Shown here piece by piece: positions 15,762 to 24,673 of a stretch of 64,000 nt of DNA. The stretch is taken from NCBI GenBank assembly GCA_035566895.1, contig DATMQA010000221.1, positions 1 to 64,000 on the forward strand, in the 5' to 3' direction. Source of the stretch: DATMQA01 sp035566895 (GTDB lineage Bacteria; Verrucomicrobiota; Verrucomicrobiia; Limisphaerales; UBA8199). Each line of letters begins with the position of its first letter. The first letter of the stretch is position 1. The notes under the pieces were generated by a model. The model saw only the letters and a program-made list of their open reading frames with translations. It made no database searches and was not told where the DNA came from. A program made the position numbers and the translations under genes.

Positions 15762-15866
15762 CGGCGAGCGGAGCTGATAAAACCGCTGGGGAGTGTTGGT
15801 TGCGGCGGGGTCGATGACCTGGAAGAAGCCGGGCGGGCAGTCGGTTACCGGTCCGAGAAACCTTAT
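15762..15866 (-). pseudogene. Remnant of a secreted-protein C-terminal module
   Basis: The minus strand encodes GFFQVIDPAATNTPQRFYQL preceded by LGPVTDCPP. This resembles the tails of the large secreted proteins here (FTDLTATNQRARFYR at the end of the 17875 gene). No start, body or proper stop is attached, so it looks like the last piece of a lost gene. Confidence 0.45.
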
Positions 15867-15879
15867 TTTGCGCGACGCC

Positions 15880-15922
15880 CCCCTCACCCCTTTCCCTTCT
15901 CCCGATCGGATGGGGAGAGGGG
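15880..15922. repeat. CCCTCACC/GGGGAGAGG dispersed palindromic repeat, copy 1
   Basis: CCCTCACCCC, CCCTTCTCCC and GGGGAGAGGGG form an imperfect palindrome of the same kind as 23069-23107, in the opposite orientation. It lies in non-coding DNA. Confidence 0.6.
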
Positions 15923-15945
15923 AAATGAAAATCGGGGCCGGTTTA

Positions 15946-15979
15946 CCCAGGGTTGCGCTCGTTCCTCGCTGACCCTGGG
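15946..15979. repeat. CCCAGGGT/ACCCTGGG hairpin repeat
   Basis: CCCAGGGT (15946-15953) pairs with ACCCTGGG (15972-15979) across an 18-base loop. The following TATCATCCCTACGGGACTTC resembles CCATCCCTGCGGGATTTC at 27166, so this is probably part of a dispersed repeat family. Confidence 0.45.
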
Positions 15980-16037
15980 CTACTCTCATATCATCCCTAC
16001 GGGACTTCGGTTTGGCTCGCTTCGCTCGCGCACATAG

Positions 16038-17875
16038 ACGAACGCGCAGCGCTTCAACGAACCCAACGGCATAGCATACGACCCCGCCGACAACGTTCTG
16101 TATGTGGCCGATGGCCAAAACGGTGCCATCCGAAAAGTAACGCTCAGTGGCGTGGTGAACACCATCGCGGGCGTGGGTAAAACCGAGGGCCAGTTGTTCT
16201 ATGGTGTGGACCAGGTAGCCGTAACTTCATCCCACCACCTCTATGTGTGCGACGCGTACAACAGCACGATATGGACCATGGACACCAATGGCGGAAACCT
16301 CTCTGTTCTGGCCGGGCCCGGCGCTAACAACAATTGGCCCACCGGCTCCGGCAGCGCCGATGGGACCGGCTCTGCCGCCCAATTCGGTTTCCCGGAATCT
16401 TTGTGGTTGGACGCGGCCGATAATGCCTTTGTCGCGGACTACCACAACAACACAATCCGAAAAGTCACGCCCGCCGGAGTCGTCACCACGGTCGGGGGCC
16501 GGCCCGGCGTCATCGGGACCGCCGATGGGACCAACACCGCCGCCCTGTTCAACCGGGAGGAAGGCATCTTCGTGGACCCGTGGGGCAACCTCTACGTGGC
16601 AGATACCCAGAACAGCACGATTCGCATCGGTTACGCCGGACCGCCCGCCATTGTCAGCCCGCCTCAAAACCTCACCGTGCCCGTGGACGCCTCGCCCTCC
16701 TTTACGGTCATTGCGGGCGGCGCCGCCCCGAGGTCCGCTTACGAGTGGCGGTTCCACGGCGTCCCCCTTACAAACAATGCCCACATCTCCGGCGCGCAAA
16801 GCAATGTGCTCACGCTCACCAGCGTGACGGCCAACGACGCCGGCACCTATCAGGTCATCGTTACCAACGCCGCTGGTCCGACCAACCTCTCGGCCACCTT
16901 GACGATCACCCAGATACCCCCGGTGATTACCTGGACCAACCCCGCCGCAATCCTCTACGCCACCGCCTTGAGCTCCAGCCAATTGGACGCTACCGCCAAT
17001 GTGCCCGGTTCATTCGTTTATACGCCGCCGGCCGGAACGGTGTTGAACGTGGGGACCAATACCCTCCGGACCGTGTTTACGCCAACCGACACGGACGATT
17101 ACGGAACCGCCACCGGCACCGTCAGCCTCGTCGTCTTGCCCAGGCCTTTGACCGTCGCCGCCAACAATGCCTCGCAGGCCTACGGAGCGACCAACCCTGT
17201 CCTCACGGCTACCTACAGTGGCTTCGTCAACGGTGAGAGTCTGACGAACAGCGATGTGGTGGGCGCCCCTTGCTGACGACCCTGGCCGGCACGAACAGTC
17301 CGGTGGGCGCGTATGCGATCAGCAACCGGCTGGGCAGTCTGACCTCAACCAACTACACCTTCGCTTTGACCAACGGCATCCTGACCGTGACCCAGGCCAG
17401 CCTGACGATCACCGCAAGCAACAGCACCAAGGTCTATGGCCAGACCAGGATTTTTGCCGGCACCGAATTCGCCGCCAGCGGCTTGTACGGCACCGACAGC
17501 GTCACGAGCGTCACTCTCACCAGCACGGGCGCTCCGGCCACCGCGGCGGTTGGCGTTTATCCCATCCTGGCCAGTGGCGCCACTGGCCGAGGCCTGGGCA
17601 ACTATGCCATTGGCTACGTGGATGGCATTCTGACCGTCACTCCCTCGACGCCAGTGACGCTCAATATCCCGCTCCTGCTGGTGGATGGAACAATTAGACT
17701 GACGTTCGCCGGTGGGGATGCCGGTGTGAGCTACCGAATCCAAGCCAGCTCGAATCTAAACTCTCCAACCTGGAACGACCTCGCCACCAATGAGGCGGGA
17801 ACCAACGGCCTGCCGGGTTTCACCGATCTGACGGCTACCAATCAGCGTGCGCGCTTTTACCGCACAGCGAAATGA
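16038..17875 (+). pseudogene. NHL-repeat/Ig-like/MBG protein gene, 5'-truncated and frameshifted
   Basis: The frame opens right after TAG at 16035 and enters directly inside an NHL beta-propeller repeat (RFNEPNGIAYDPADNVLYVA), without start signal or signal peptide. Two more NHL blades follow (to about 16640), then an Ig-like domain (16650-16900), a second Ig-like region, and two MBG-type domains (TVAANNASQAYGATNPVLTA and the following KVYGQT repeat). At 17266-17269 a run of four C breaks the frame: VVGAP is followed by C and stop, while the +1 frame continues LLTTLAGTNSPVGAYAI. One extra C would restore it. The resumed frame ends with a W..L..FYR tail at 17875. Family members are secreted. 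The single-base break could be a sequencing error; the missing 5' end could not. Confidence 0.75.
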
Positions 17876-17894
17876 CGGCCCCGGGGGGCTGTAA

Positions 17895-17957
17895 TGAGTT
17901 AAAGGGGTTAAAGGGGTTAACTGAGTTAAAAAGGTTACAGGGGTTACATGGTTACAT
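17895..17957. repeat. Nonamer tandem array (NNGGTTAAA/NNGGTTACA)
   Basis: Six consecutive 9-base units from 17895 to 17948 (TGAGTTAAA, GGGGTTAAA, GGGGTTAAC, TGAGTTAAA, AAGGTTACA, GGGGTTACA), then partial units TGGTTACAT. It lies between the NHL remnant and the convergent aldolase gene. The same word family recurs at 57177-57246. Confidence 0.8.
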
Positions 17958-17965
17958 GTGCCACT

Positions 17966-18829
17966 TCACTTTATTGCGTCGGCTTTGCCCTCCGAGCCGA
18001 CGGCACGGATGATGTCCTTGATGTCTTCCTTAAGCTTATCCTTGGCAGCGCGCGCGATTCTCCAGACGTGGTGCTCGTGGTTCAGCGTCTGGCTCAATTC
18101 GTTGAAGTAGCGGATATAGTTCATCCGCAGCCCCTCGCCGAAGTTAATCTTGGTCATGCCCGCCTTGACGCTCCGGGTGATGTCGGCGAGCGAAACCCCG
18201 CAGGTGCCGTGCAGCACCAGCGGCGGTCGCGTCGCCCCCGCAAGTTTCTTGATCAAGGCGAAATCGATGTCGCGTTGCTCCTTGAAAATGCCGTGCGTGG
18301 TGCCCACCGCCACGGCCAGCAAATCCACGTCCACTTTCGAGGCGAATTCCTTTGCTTCAGCCACACTCACTGTCGGCGCCCGCTGGCTCGAGGCGTCGGA
18401 GCTCTTGATTATGTGGCCGATCTCCGCCTCGACACTGATCCCGAGCGACCGCACGAAGTTGATAATTTCCTGCGTGCCGCGCGCGTTCTCCTCGAGCGGC
18501 TTGTCCGCGTAATCAATCATCACGTGGGTGAATCCGGCCCGGACCGCCCGCATGACCGAGGCCGGGCTTTTGCCGTGGTCGAGAGCGATGGCGATGGGGA
18601 CGGAGGTATCAGCCGCGAGGAATTTGATCAGTTGCGCCGCGTAATCAAAACCCCGGTACTCCAGGTTCGGTTCATAGCACTGAATGATGAGCGGGGAGCG
18701 GAGTTCTTCGGCCGCTTCGATGATGGCTCGGCCAATGTCGTAGGTTCCGCCGTTGTTGTTGAGCGCCGGGATGCCGAAGCCGTTGGCCGCGGCCTGGTCG
18801 CATATTTGTTTTGCGTTATAGAGTTTCAT
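17966..18829 (-). CDS. Class II (ketose-bisphosphate-type) aldolase
   Basis: A protein of 287 residues, normal for the class II fructose/tagatose-bisphosphate aldolase family, zinc enzymes that cleave ketose phosphates to dihydroxyacetone phosphate and an aldehyde. Seen: LDHG with the catalytic Asp84 and zinc-ligand His85, EAEIGH in the middle (second zinc-ligand region), and a phosphate-binding HGTCG near residue 205, then MTKINFGEGLR. It is the last gene of a minus-strand operon, five bases after the SSS transporter gene. Substrate is not fixed by sequence; the upstream isomerase-like and aldehyde dehydrogenase genes suggest a sugar other than glucose. No kinase that would make a bisphosphate substrate is present in the cluster. 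Confidence 0.88.
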   Translation of the reverse strand: MKLYNAKQICDQAAANGFGIPALNNNGGTYDIGRAIIEAAEELRSPLIIQCYEPNLEYRGFDYAAQLIKFLAADTSVPIAIALDHGKSPASVMRAVRAGFTHVMIDYADKPLEENARGTQEIINFVRSLGISVEAEIGHIIKSSDASSQRAPTVSVAEAKEFASKVDVDLLAVAVGTTHGIFKEQRDIDFALIKKLAGATRPPLVLHGTCGVSLADITRSVKAGMTKINFGEGLRMNYIRYFNELSQTLNHEHHVWRIARAAKDKLKEDIKDIIRAVGSEGKADAIK

Positions 18830-18834
18830 AATGG

Positions 18835-20349
18835 TTACTTTGGATTTGAATGTAATTGGCCAGCATCGTGCGGGCCTGCCGGGACGGCCAATTCCTCCGG
18901 CAATTCTCCTTCGATAGCCTGCCGTTCGCGTTTCATGGCCTGGGCGACTTCTTCAAACCCGCGTTGCCTCTGCGGTGTCAGCGCGCTGACCACCACCTGG
19001 GCGAGCAAACCGACGACCGCGGCGGGGATGGTCGGGTTGCCCCACATTTTCGCTTGCGAAGGAATGGCCATAACGAGCAACGACACGGCCGGCGTCGTGA
19101 CCAGGGCGGCCAGCGCTCCCTGCCAGGTCGCCCGCTGCCAGAAGCGCCCCAGCAGGATGGCCACCCCCAGGCCGCTCATCGTCAGGGGCAAAAATTTGAC
19201 CACGAACCCCACAATGCTGCCGGTGTAGAGCGCCAAGGCCGTGGAAAGAACGAACGCGCACGCCAACGCCCGCCGTGCCACCACCACCGGGCGCTTGGGG
19301 TAATGCCCTGTCGCCAGGGGATAAATGTGCCGCACGAAGAACGTGCCCGCCGCCGCGGCGTTGCCGTTGGCCGCGGAGGACATCCCCGAAACTACCGCGA
19401 CCACGACAAAAGCCGCCAGCCAGGGCGGCAGGACATTCATCACCAGCCAGGGGAGGGCTTCATCCGGGTTTCGAAGCCCCGGGTTGAGGTGGAAGGTGTA
19501 CATGCCCGTGATTCCCACCGCCACTGAGAAAATAATCACTATAACTCCCGACGTGACCATGCTCCATTTGGCGCCGGCCTCCGTATGCGCGCTGTACATC
19601 GTTAGCCGCCGGCCAGGATCGGCAAGCGGGTTCAACGCCAGCACCACAATCAAGCCCAGCACATTCCAGGTCCCGAGCGACGCAACGCCCAGAAAAGAAA
19701 AATAATCCGCCGGAACCGCCTGGCGCAACCCCGCCAATCCCCCCGAGTCGCTCAAGGCAGAGTTTATGAGGCAGCCAAAGCCGCAGAATAAGATCAGCGT
19801 CTGGAGAACGTCGGTATAAACCACCGCCTTCAGCCCGCCCGGAATGGAAATCGCCGCCTTCGCGAGGCCGGCCAGCACCGTGCATTCTCCGTGGGGTAAC
19901 CCCGTGACGGCCTCCACCACCGCCGCTCCCCCTTTGATCTGGACCGTCAGCCAGCACAATTGCGACACGAACAGGCTGATATTGGAAAACTCAACGACCA
20001 CGCGGTTTCCATCGTAGTAGCAGGCGACCTCTTCGCTGAGTGTCATGAACTTGAAGCGCCGCATCTGCGCGAAGAACAGGCCCGCGAGCAGGGTGCCCAA
20101 CCCGAGCCCGATCGGATACGCACACCCGCCCCAACCGTGCTGGTAGGCGAGTCCCGTTCCGCCGATGATCACCCCCGTGCCGATGCAGGTCCCAATAATG
20201 GTTCCCGTGAGCACCCAGTACGGAAGCCCTCGTCCAGCCACCAGGTAATCGGTCGGCTTCCTGACGCGCGACATCCAGAAGAACGACACTCCGGTCGTCA
20301 AAACGACGTAAAGCACCAGCCCAATGGCGATAGCGGCGCGTGTTCCCAT
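18835..20349 (-). CDS. Sodium:solute symporter (SSS) family transporter
   Basis: A protein of 504 residues with about 13 hydrophobic segments, the usual SSS size. The N-terminal RKPTDYLVAGRGLPYWVLTG is a hallmark SSS segment, followed by GTCIGTGVIIGGTGLAYQ (TM2 region) and a conserved PGGLKAVVYTDVLQ (TM5-6 region). SSS proteins import sugars, amino acids or organic acids with sodium. The start codon lies directly against the stop of the upstream GH38-like gene and the aldolase gene follows after five bases, so all three are probably co-transcribed. That makes a sugar released by the secreted enzyme its likely cargo, by inference. Confidence 0.9.
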   Translation of the reverse strand: MGTRAAIAIGLVLYVVLTTGVSFFWMSRVRKPTDYLVAGRGLPYWVLTGTIIGTCIGTGVIIGGTGLAYQHGWGGCAYPIGLGLGTLLAGLFFAQMRRFKFMTLSEEVACYYDGNRVVVEFSNISLFVSQLCWLTVQIKGGAAVVEAVTGLPHGECTVLAGLAKAAISIPGGLKAVVYTDVLQTLILFCGFGCLINSALSDSGGLAGLRQAVPADYFSFLGVASLGTWNVLGLIVVLALNPLADPGRRLTMYSAHTEAGAKWSMVTSGVIVIIFSVAVGITGMYTFHLNPGLRNPDEALPWLVMNVLPPWLAAFVVVAVVSGMSSAANGNAAAAGTFFVRHIYPLATGHYPKRPVVVARRALACAFVLSTALALYTGSIVGFVVKFLPLTMSGLGVAILLGRFWQRATWQGALAALVTTPAVSLLVMAIPSQAKMWGNPTIPAAVVGLLAQVVVSALTPQRQRGFEEVAQAMKRERQAIEGELPEELAVPAGPHDAGQLHSNPK

Positions 20350-23022
20350 TTATGCGGCATCCAGCACAAAGCTCGCGGGAGCAAAGGCCGGCAGGTTTAT
20401 CTTGAACGTCCCTCGGCTGATCCTGACCGGCTTGCCTTCCGGCACGCCGCGCAAATTCACCGGCAACGCTCGGGTCGCTTTCAAGCCCGGTGGCAAGGTA
20501 ACCGTCAGCGCTCCGGAGACACCGCCCAACTCCCATAAACGCAGCAATAGCTTGTCGCTGTAAGGATCTGGCCCGAAGCACGTGGCGATGACCCCTTCGC
20601 GCGAAACGGAGAGACCGGAGCCCTGAACCGGCAAGTTGCCGCGCGGGCCGTCAGCGGAGCTCGCGAGCAGCGAAGCGCGCGCTTCCCAGGCAGGCTCGAT
20701 CAGATTCCTGGCGGAGATCCCTTTCCGCACGAGCCAGAGCCGGACACGCGAATTCCATGAACCCTCCTGCCAAAGCGGGAAATTCGTGTCCCATTGGTTG
20801 TTGTAGAGATTTATGAAAACACGCGCGCTTAGGGGAACGTAATTCAGCGAGAATTTCCAGAGGCCCGGTTCGCCGAGACTCACCAGCGGGGAGTCCAGCG
20901 GGCAAAGCCCGACGCCATACCCGTCCGGGCCGGTAATCGTCATCCCCGAGTTGAGGCAAAACAGATGCCGGTTGGCGCCCTCGATAATGTCCTTGCTCGG
21001 GTCAGTCAACGAGCCGAGCCGGGCAAGCTTGAACTCCGGCCGCTCGATGGCGAACGGCAGGCATAACCAGCCGCCCTCCGGGAGAGGGTTTGGCGTCTTA
21101 TCCTCGATGGCCCACTCCAGGTCGAGATAAGGCTGCGCTTCGTAAAGGGTGTATCTTATCGTGACCGCTTTCGCCAGTGGTGTGGCGTCGGGGCAGCGCA
21201 GGGTGACCGTTTTGGCAACGGGATCTTGCCGGAGCGTCACCGTCCAATTTGTCAGGGTTATTCGGGCGTAGGGTGCTTTGTCCGGCCCCGGCATTCCCGG
21301 TTTGCCAAAGTCGTTGTTCACCCAGCCGATGCGCCGGCAGTACGCGCTGATGAACGCCTGCACATTGTTCGACGAGAATCGTTCATGCAGGTATTGACCC
21401 ACGCCGGGTTCGGGTGCCACCAGCTCGCGCCCGGTCTTCAGATCTCTCAGTGAGGTTATGCACCCGCGGGCCGGGTCAACTTCGAGCCGGAAAGTTTTGT
21501 TTTTGAGAACAACCGAGCTGCCCGTTCCGTCCCGCGAGCCTTGTGCCGCACCCACCCTGTCTGACGGTAAGAGGCCGAAGGTTTTGTACCCGAGCGACGG
21601 AACATCTTCCGCCAGGAACCGCACAGTTGGCCCGTCGGAATCCTGAACTGTGACCCGCCGGCCGGTCGCCAGGTCCTGAAGCACCGCGGACTTGCCTTCC
21701 GGCAGCGCAATCTCGACCTCGCCGCTCCGTTTCCATGGCAGCGGATTGAACACGCAGACGCGGAAGCCGTCAGTTGCGACGTTCTGGGCCAGCAACCGCA
21801 GGCGCGCGTCCAATGCGTTCGTGACCAGGGAAGCCGTCCCCCGGATGTAATCGCGTTTGTCCTCGAAAGATCTTTCGAAGCGGGCGTATTTGCCCTCCGC
21901 TCGAGCTCGCGCCCATTCGTCGCCGTACCAGAATCCGCCCGGCTGGCTGCCGCGATACCCAAACGTGTGTTCGCTGTAAAGCAGGCTCTTTTCATAGGCT
22001 TCCGACAGCGAGGGATCGAGCGGCGGCGGGTCCACGCCCGCCACGCGTAGTTCCGTGTCGAGCGCCCCGACCGCTCCTTCCAGCGGCCGCGCGTCCCAGG
22101 CGAGCTTGGTTTCCGCGGGCATCGCCTCAAAGCCATGAATCCAGGTATCCGGCATATCGCCGCGCACTACGGGGATGTGCTGGTTCCTTTCCGCGCTGAT
22201 GGCATCATAAAAGTCTTCGAGCCGGCCGAACTTGATCTTCACTCCGGGCAGTTCGCTCGCCGCCTGTCTCAACAACTTGTCCACCTCGGCGGCGGAGGGC
22301 GGACCATGATTGTCGCCGGTCATGATCATCGCCAGCCAGGTTTGATACGGCCAATCCTTCGGGGGGAGCAACTCGGTTCCGTAATGAATCGAATACGCAG
22401 TCAGCAGCCGCGAGCCGTCGGGACCTTCCCACCAAAAAAGCGGCGGCACATGCATCGGCGTGCTCCCGCCGTTGCACCCAAGGTGGAGAAAATCTATCCC
22501 GGCGTGTTTCAACAGCGTCGGCAGGACCCAGCAGTGTTCGGGCACATCGGTCATCTTGGCCGCGCGCGGCAAAGGCAACCCGTTTTCGCGTGCCAGGTCG
22601 GCGGAGAATCTCAGGCCGCGCACCAGGTCTTCAATGTCGAGCGATTCGGTTTGCAGCGTGAACGGCATTGCGTGGACGGCGAGCCGCCCGTCCCTGAGCG
22701 CCTGCAGGACCTTGGCGCGCCGTTCCGGCGTTTGGCCGGGCCACAACATCTGCCGCAGCGGCCAACCCGGCACCGTCCAGACGAACTGCTGGTCCGCCGG
22801 CAATTGGCGCGAATCCTCGATCAATTTCAGCGCGCCATCCAAAAACGACGTGCGGTAACGGGTGAGGACATTCGTGACGAGGTCGGTGTAGCCGATGTCG
22901 AAATGCGTCTTGAAGACGACCACGACCTCTTTCACGCGCGGGTTGGCCGCCTGGGTTTCCAGCGAACTGAAGATGAGCGCCGCGCCGATGGCTAGAAGCC
23001 AAAGCCTGGTGGTAGGGCGCAT
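20350..23022 (-). CDS. Secreted GH38-like (alpha-mannosidase-related) glycosidase
   Basis: A protein of 890 residues from ATG 23022, chosen because MRPTTRLWLLAIGAALIFSS is a clear signal peptide. The longer open frame upstream only translates a dispersed repeat (23069-23107). The mature N-terminus VVVFKTHFDIGYTDLV carries the H-x-D of the GH38 metal site. FLHLGCNGGSTP lies where the catalytic part is expected, MTGDNHGPP carries another candidate metal ligand, and the C-terminal half is beta-rich as in GH38. GH38 enzymes remove alpha-mannose; this divergent subgroup may act on another sugar, since the canonical nucleophile motif is not obvious. It abuts the transporter gene. A periplasmic or extracellular site is inferred from the leader. 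Confidence 0.78.
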   Translation of the reverse strand: MRPTTRLWLLAIGAALIFSSLETQAANPRVKEVVVVFKTHFDIGYTDLVTNVLTRYRTSFLDGALKLIEDSRQLPADQQFVWTVPGWPLRQMLWPGQTPERRAKVLQALRDGRLAVHAMPFTLQTESLDIEDLVRGLRFSADLARENGLPLPRAAKMTDVPEHCWVLPTLLKHAGIDFLHLGCNGGSTPMHVPPLFWWEGPDGSRLLTAYSIHYGTELLPPKDWPYQTWLAMIMTGDNHGPPSAAEVDKLLRQAASELPGVKIKFGRLEDFYDAISAERNQHIPVVRGDMPDTWIHGFEAMPAETKLAWDARPLEGAVGALDTELRVAGVDPPPLDPSLSEAYEKSLLYSEHTFGYRGSQPGGFWYGDEWARARAEGKYARFERSFEDKRDYIRGTASLVTNALDARLRLLAQNVATDGFRVCVFNPLPWKRSGEVEIALPEGKSAVLQDLATGRRVTVQDSDGPTVRFLAEDVPSLGYKTFGLLPSDRVGAAQGSRDGTGSSVVLKNKTFRLEVDPARGCITSLRDLKTGRELVAPEPGVGQYLHERFSSNNVQAFISAYCRRIGWVNNDFGKPGMPGPDKAPYARITLTNWTVTLRQDPVAKTVTLRCPDATPLAKAVTIRYTLYEAQPYLDLEWAIEDKTPNPLPEGGWLCLPFAIERPEFKLARLGSLTDPSKDIIEGANRHLFCLNSGMTITGPDGYGVGLCPLDSPLVSLGEPGLWKFSLNYVPLSARVFINLYNNQWDTNFPLWQEGSWNSRVRLWLVRKGISARNLIEPAWEARASLLASSADGPRGNLPVQGSGLSVSREGVIATCFGPDPYSDKLLLRLWELGGVSGALTVTLPPGLKATRALPVNLRGVPEGKPVRISRGTFKINLPAFAPASFVLDAA

Positions 23023-23068
23023 TCGGGACGGACACGCCCTGCTTTCGCAAACAACCTGGCGAAGATTC

Positions 23069-23107
23069 CCCCTCTCCCCTTCAGAAGGGGAGAGGGTCGG
23101 GGTGAGG
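23069..23107. repeat. CCCTCTCC palindromic dispersed repeat, copy 2
   Basis: A 13-bp perfect stem (23070-23082 with 23084-23096, CCCTCTCCCCTTC/GAAGGGGAGAGGG) around a single A, then TCGGGGTGAGGGG. It lies in the leader of the GH38-like gene. Related to 15880-15922. Confidence 0.7.
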
Positions 23108-23181
23108 GGATTTGCGGCGACCGAGCTTAGGTGCTTGCCGAAGCCAGCTCTGCTTCTGCGCAAATCCCATTCCATAAAACC

Positions 23182-24570
23182 TCAAACAAACGGTATCCGT
23201 AGCGCGCGCGCCAGGCGCTTCAACAGCGCAGCGTGGAGCCCCTGGACCACTGCGACATGATGCGGCATCCCTTCGTGGCACAGTTCCTCAAACCATTCGC
23301 GCGGGTCAATCGCCATCCGCGCCAGCGCATTGGTGGCCATGAGATGGCGCTTCGGCTTGAGGGTCTCGCCTTCGCGCGCCGTCAGCAGGTATTTGCCGTC
23401 GAGCCTCCAAATGCGGAACACCGTGACCGGCATGTCCGCGCGAATAGTCGCCTCGATGACCGCCGGCTTCTTGATGTTGAAATGACGCGCGATGCGCGGC
23501 CCGCCCGGTTCGCCCACCGGCTCGCAAAGCGACATCGGCGCCGCCCCCCCATGCCAAAGGCTGATGGTCTCGCGGTCATGCTCCAGCCAGTCGGACAAGT
23601 AGCACCGGCCCAGCCCCAACCGCTCCGCCAGCCAGGCCGACAGCGCCCCGTCGGCATCCCCTTCGATGCCCACCGCCTGCCCTTCATCCGTCAACCGCGC
23701 CACGCCCAGGTACGGCCATTGCCCGAACGTATTGGGCAGTTCCGGCCATTCGCGAATCGTCATCGCATCCAGGTTTTCGGTGTCCAGGAATGACCGCATC
23801 GCCAAATAGAGGCGCGAGGCCATCGGCAAATCCTCGTCGGTCGTGTCCTTGTGCGGCAGTCGGAGCGCCTTGACCTTGGCAACGTCTTCGGCCACCCCTG
23901 CATCGCTTACTGCATTCACGGCATTGGCGAATTCGATCAGGCTGAACGTCTGGACCTGTACCCCCAAACCCTGGTGCATCGCAAATGGCTCGGCCCCCAT
24001 CGCAAAATACCCGGGCGCCTGTCCCCCAATCACCCCGAGCCGCACCGAGCGCAACCGCCGCACCGTGGCTGCCAGCCGCACGGCTTCGCCGAATCGTTCC
24101 CGCGTCTCGGGCGCGTCCGGGTCGCCATAAACAACCTCGAACGCATGCCCCATCTGGCGCAAGACCGACGCCCAGCAGTGGGCCCCGACCAGCGAGCACG
24201 AACTGATCATGTCGCCGTCCGGCTTCTCCGGCGTGGCCCAAAGCACGACCGGATCAGGCCAGAGCTGCGCCAGTGTCGGGGCCAGCCGCCCATCGCCCAT
24301 CGTAGTTTGCAGCAACGCAATCGCATCGACCCGTTGCCCTTCACACTCGGCCATGGCCTGCTGCAGCGAGGCATCGTCCACCGCCTTTTCCAACGGTTCC
24401 AAAACCGCGAGCTCCGTTTGCCGCACGCAGCGGCGAACCCGCTCCTCCATCTTCCCGCCCCATTCCATGTCGAACCCCGGCCGGCGGCGTCCGATAAAAA
24501 TGAGGCCCAACTTCAGTGGCCGAACGGACGCAGCAACCTGGGACGGTTTTGGAATGGAAGAGTGAGTCAT
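23182..24570 (-). CDS. L-fucose/L-arabinose isomerase-like protein
   Basis: Two ATGs stand at 24573 and 24570. GGGAGG ends only one base before the first but four before the second, so 24570 (462 residues) is preferred. The protein has the fold pattern of the FucI/AraA family: an N-terminal segment with KLGLIFIGRRRPGFD, a middle with VDAIALLQTTMGDGR, and a C-terminal domain with MPVTVFRIWRLDGKYL. Family enzymes interconvert aldoses and ketoses with a metal ion. Length is somewhat short for FucI (about 590) but close to AraA-like proteins (about 470-500). It sits between the aldehyde dehydrogenase and GH38-like genes in one operon. Substrate unknown. Confidence 0.75.
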   Translation of the reverse strand: MTHSSIPKPSQVAASVRPLKLGLIFIGRRRPGFDMEWGGKMEERVRRCVRQTELAVLEPLEKAVDDASLQQAMAECEGQRVDAIALLQTTMGDGRLAPTLAQLWPDPVVLWATPEKPDGDMISSCSLVGAHCWASVLRQMGHAFEVVYGDPDAPETRERFGEAVRLAATVRRLRSVRLGVIGGQAPGYFAMGAEPFAMHQGLGVQVQTFSLIEFANAVNAVSDAGVAEDVAKVKALRLPHKDTTDEDLPMASRLYLAMRSFLDTENLDAMTIREWPELPNTFGQWPYLGVARLTDEGQAVGIEGDADGALSAWLAERLGLGRCYLSDWLEHDRETISLWHGGAAPMSLCEPVGEPGGPRIARHFNIKKPAVIEATIRADMPVTVFRIWRLDGKYLLTAREGETLKPKRHLMATNALARMAIDPREWFEELCHEGMPHHVAVVQGLHAALLKRLARALRIPFV

Positions 24571-24588
24571 CATGCCTCCCTATAAAAT

Positions 24589-24656
24589 CCTAATCTTAAT
24601 CGTAATCTTAATCGTAATCTGTCCGGAACAAACGAAAGATTACGATTAAGATTAGG
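24589..24656. repeat. Hexamer-built hairpin (TAATCG/TAATCT family), copy 1
   Basis: CCTAATCTTAATCGTAATCT (24589-24608), extended by two more hexamers to 24620, is perfectly complementary to AGATTACGATTAAGATTAGG (24637-24656). The 20-bp stem can pair in two registers because of the 12-base internal period. It fills the gap between the aldehyde dehydrogenase and isomerase-like genes. Related elements: 40581-40680 and 46568-46646. Confidence 0.8.
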
Positions 24657-24673
24657 AACAGAATAACGGTGTT

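Larger units (their letters stand above)
15692..16037. other. Intergenic debris between tRNA and NHL remnant
   Basis: No intact gene. It contains a fragment of a verrucomicrobial C-terminal module on the minus strand, a CCCTCTCC-type palindrome and a CCCAGGGT hairpin, each listed separately. Confidence 0.6.

Noticed and set aside
17948..19228. 426-residue plus-strand open frame over the aldolase and transporter
   Set aside because: Antisense shadow; the minus strand encodes recognisable aldolase and SSS proteins with tight operon spacing.
23023..23175. N-terminal extension of the GH38-like protein
   Set aside because: It translates a dispersed palindromic repeat, and a good signal peptide begins at 23022.
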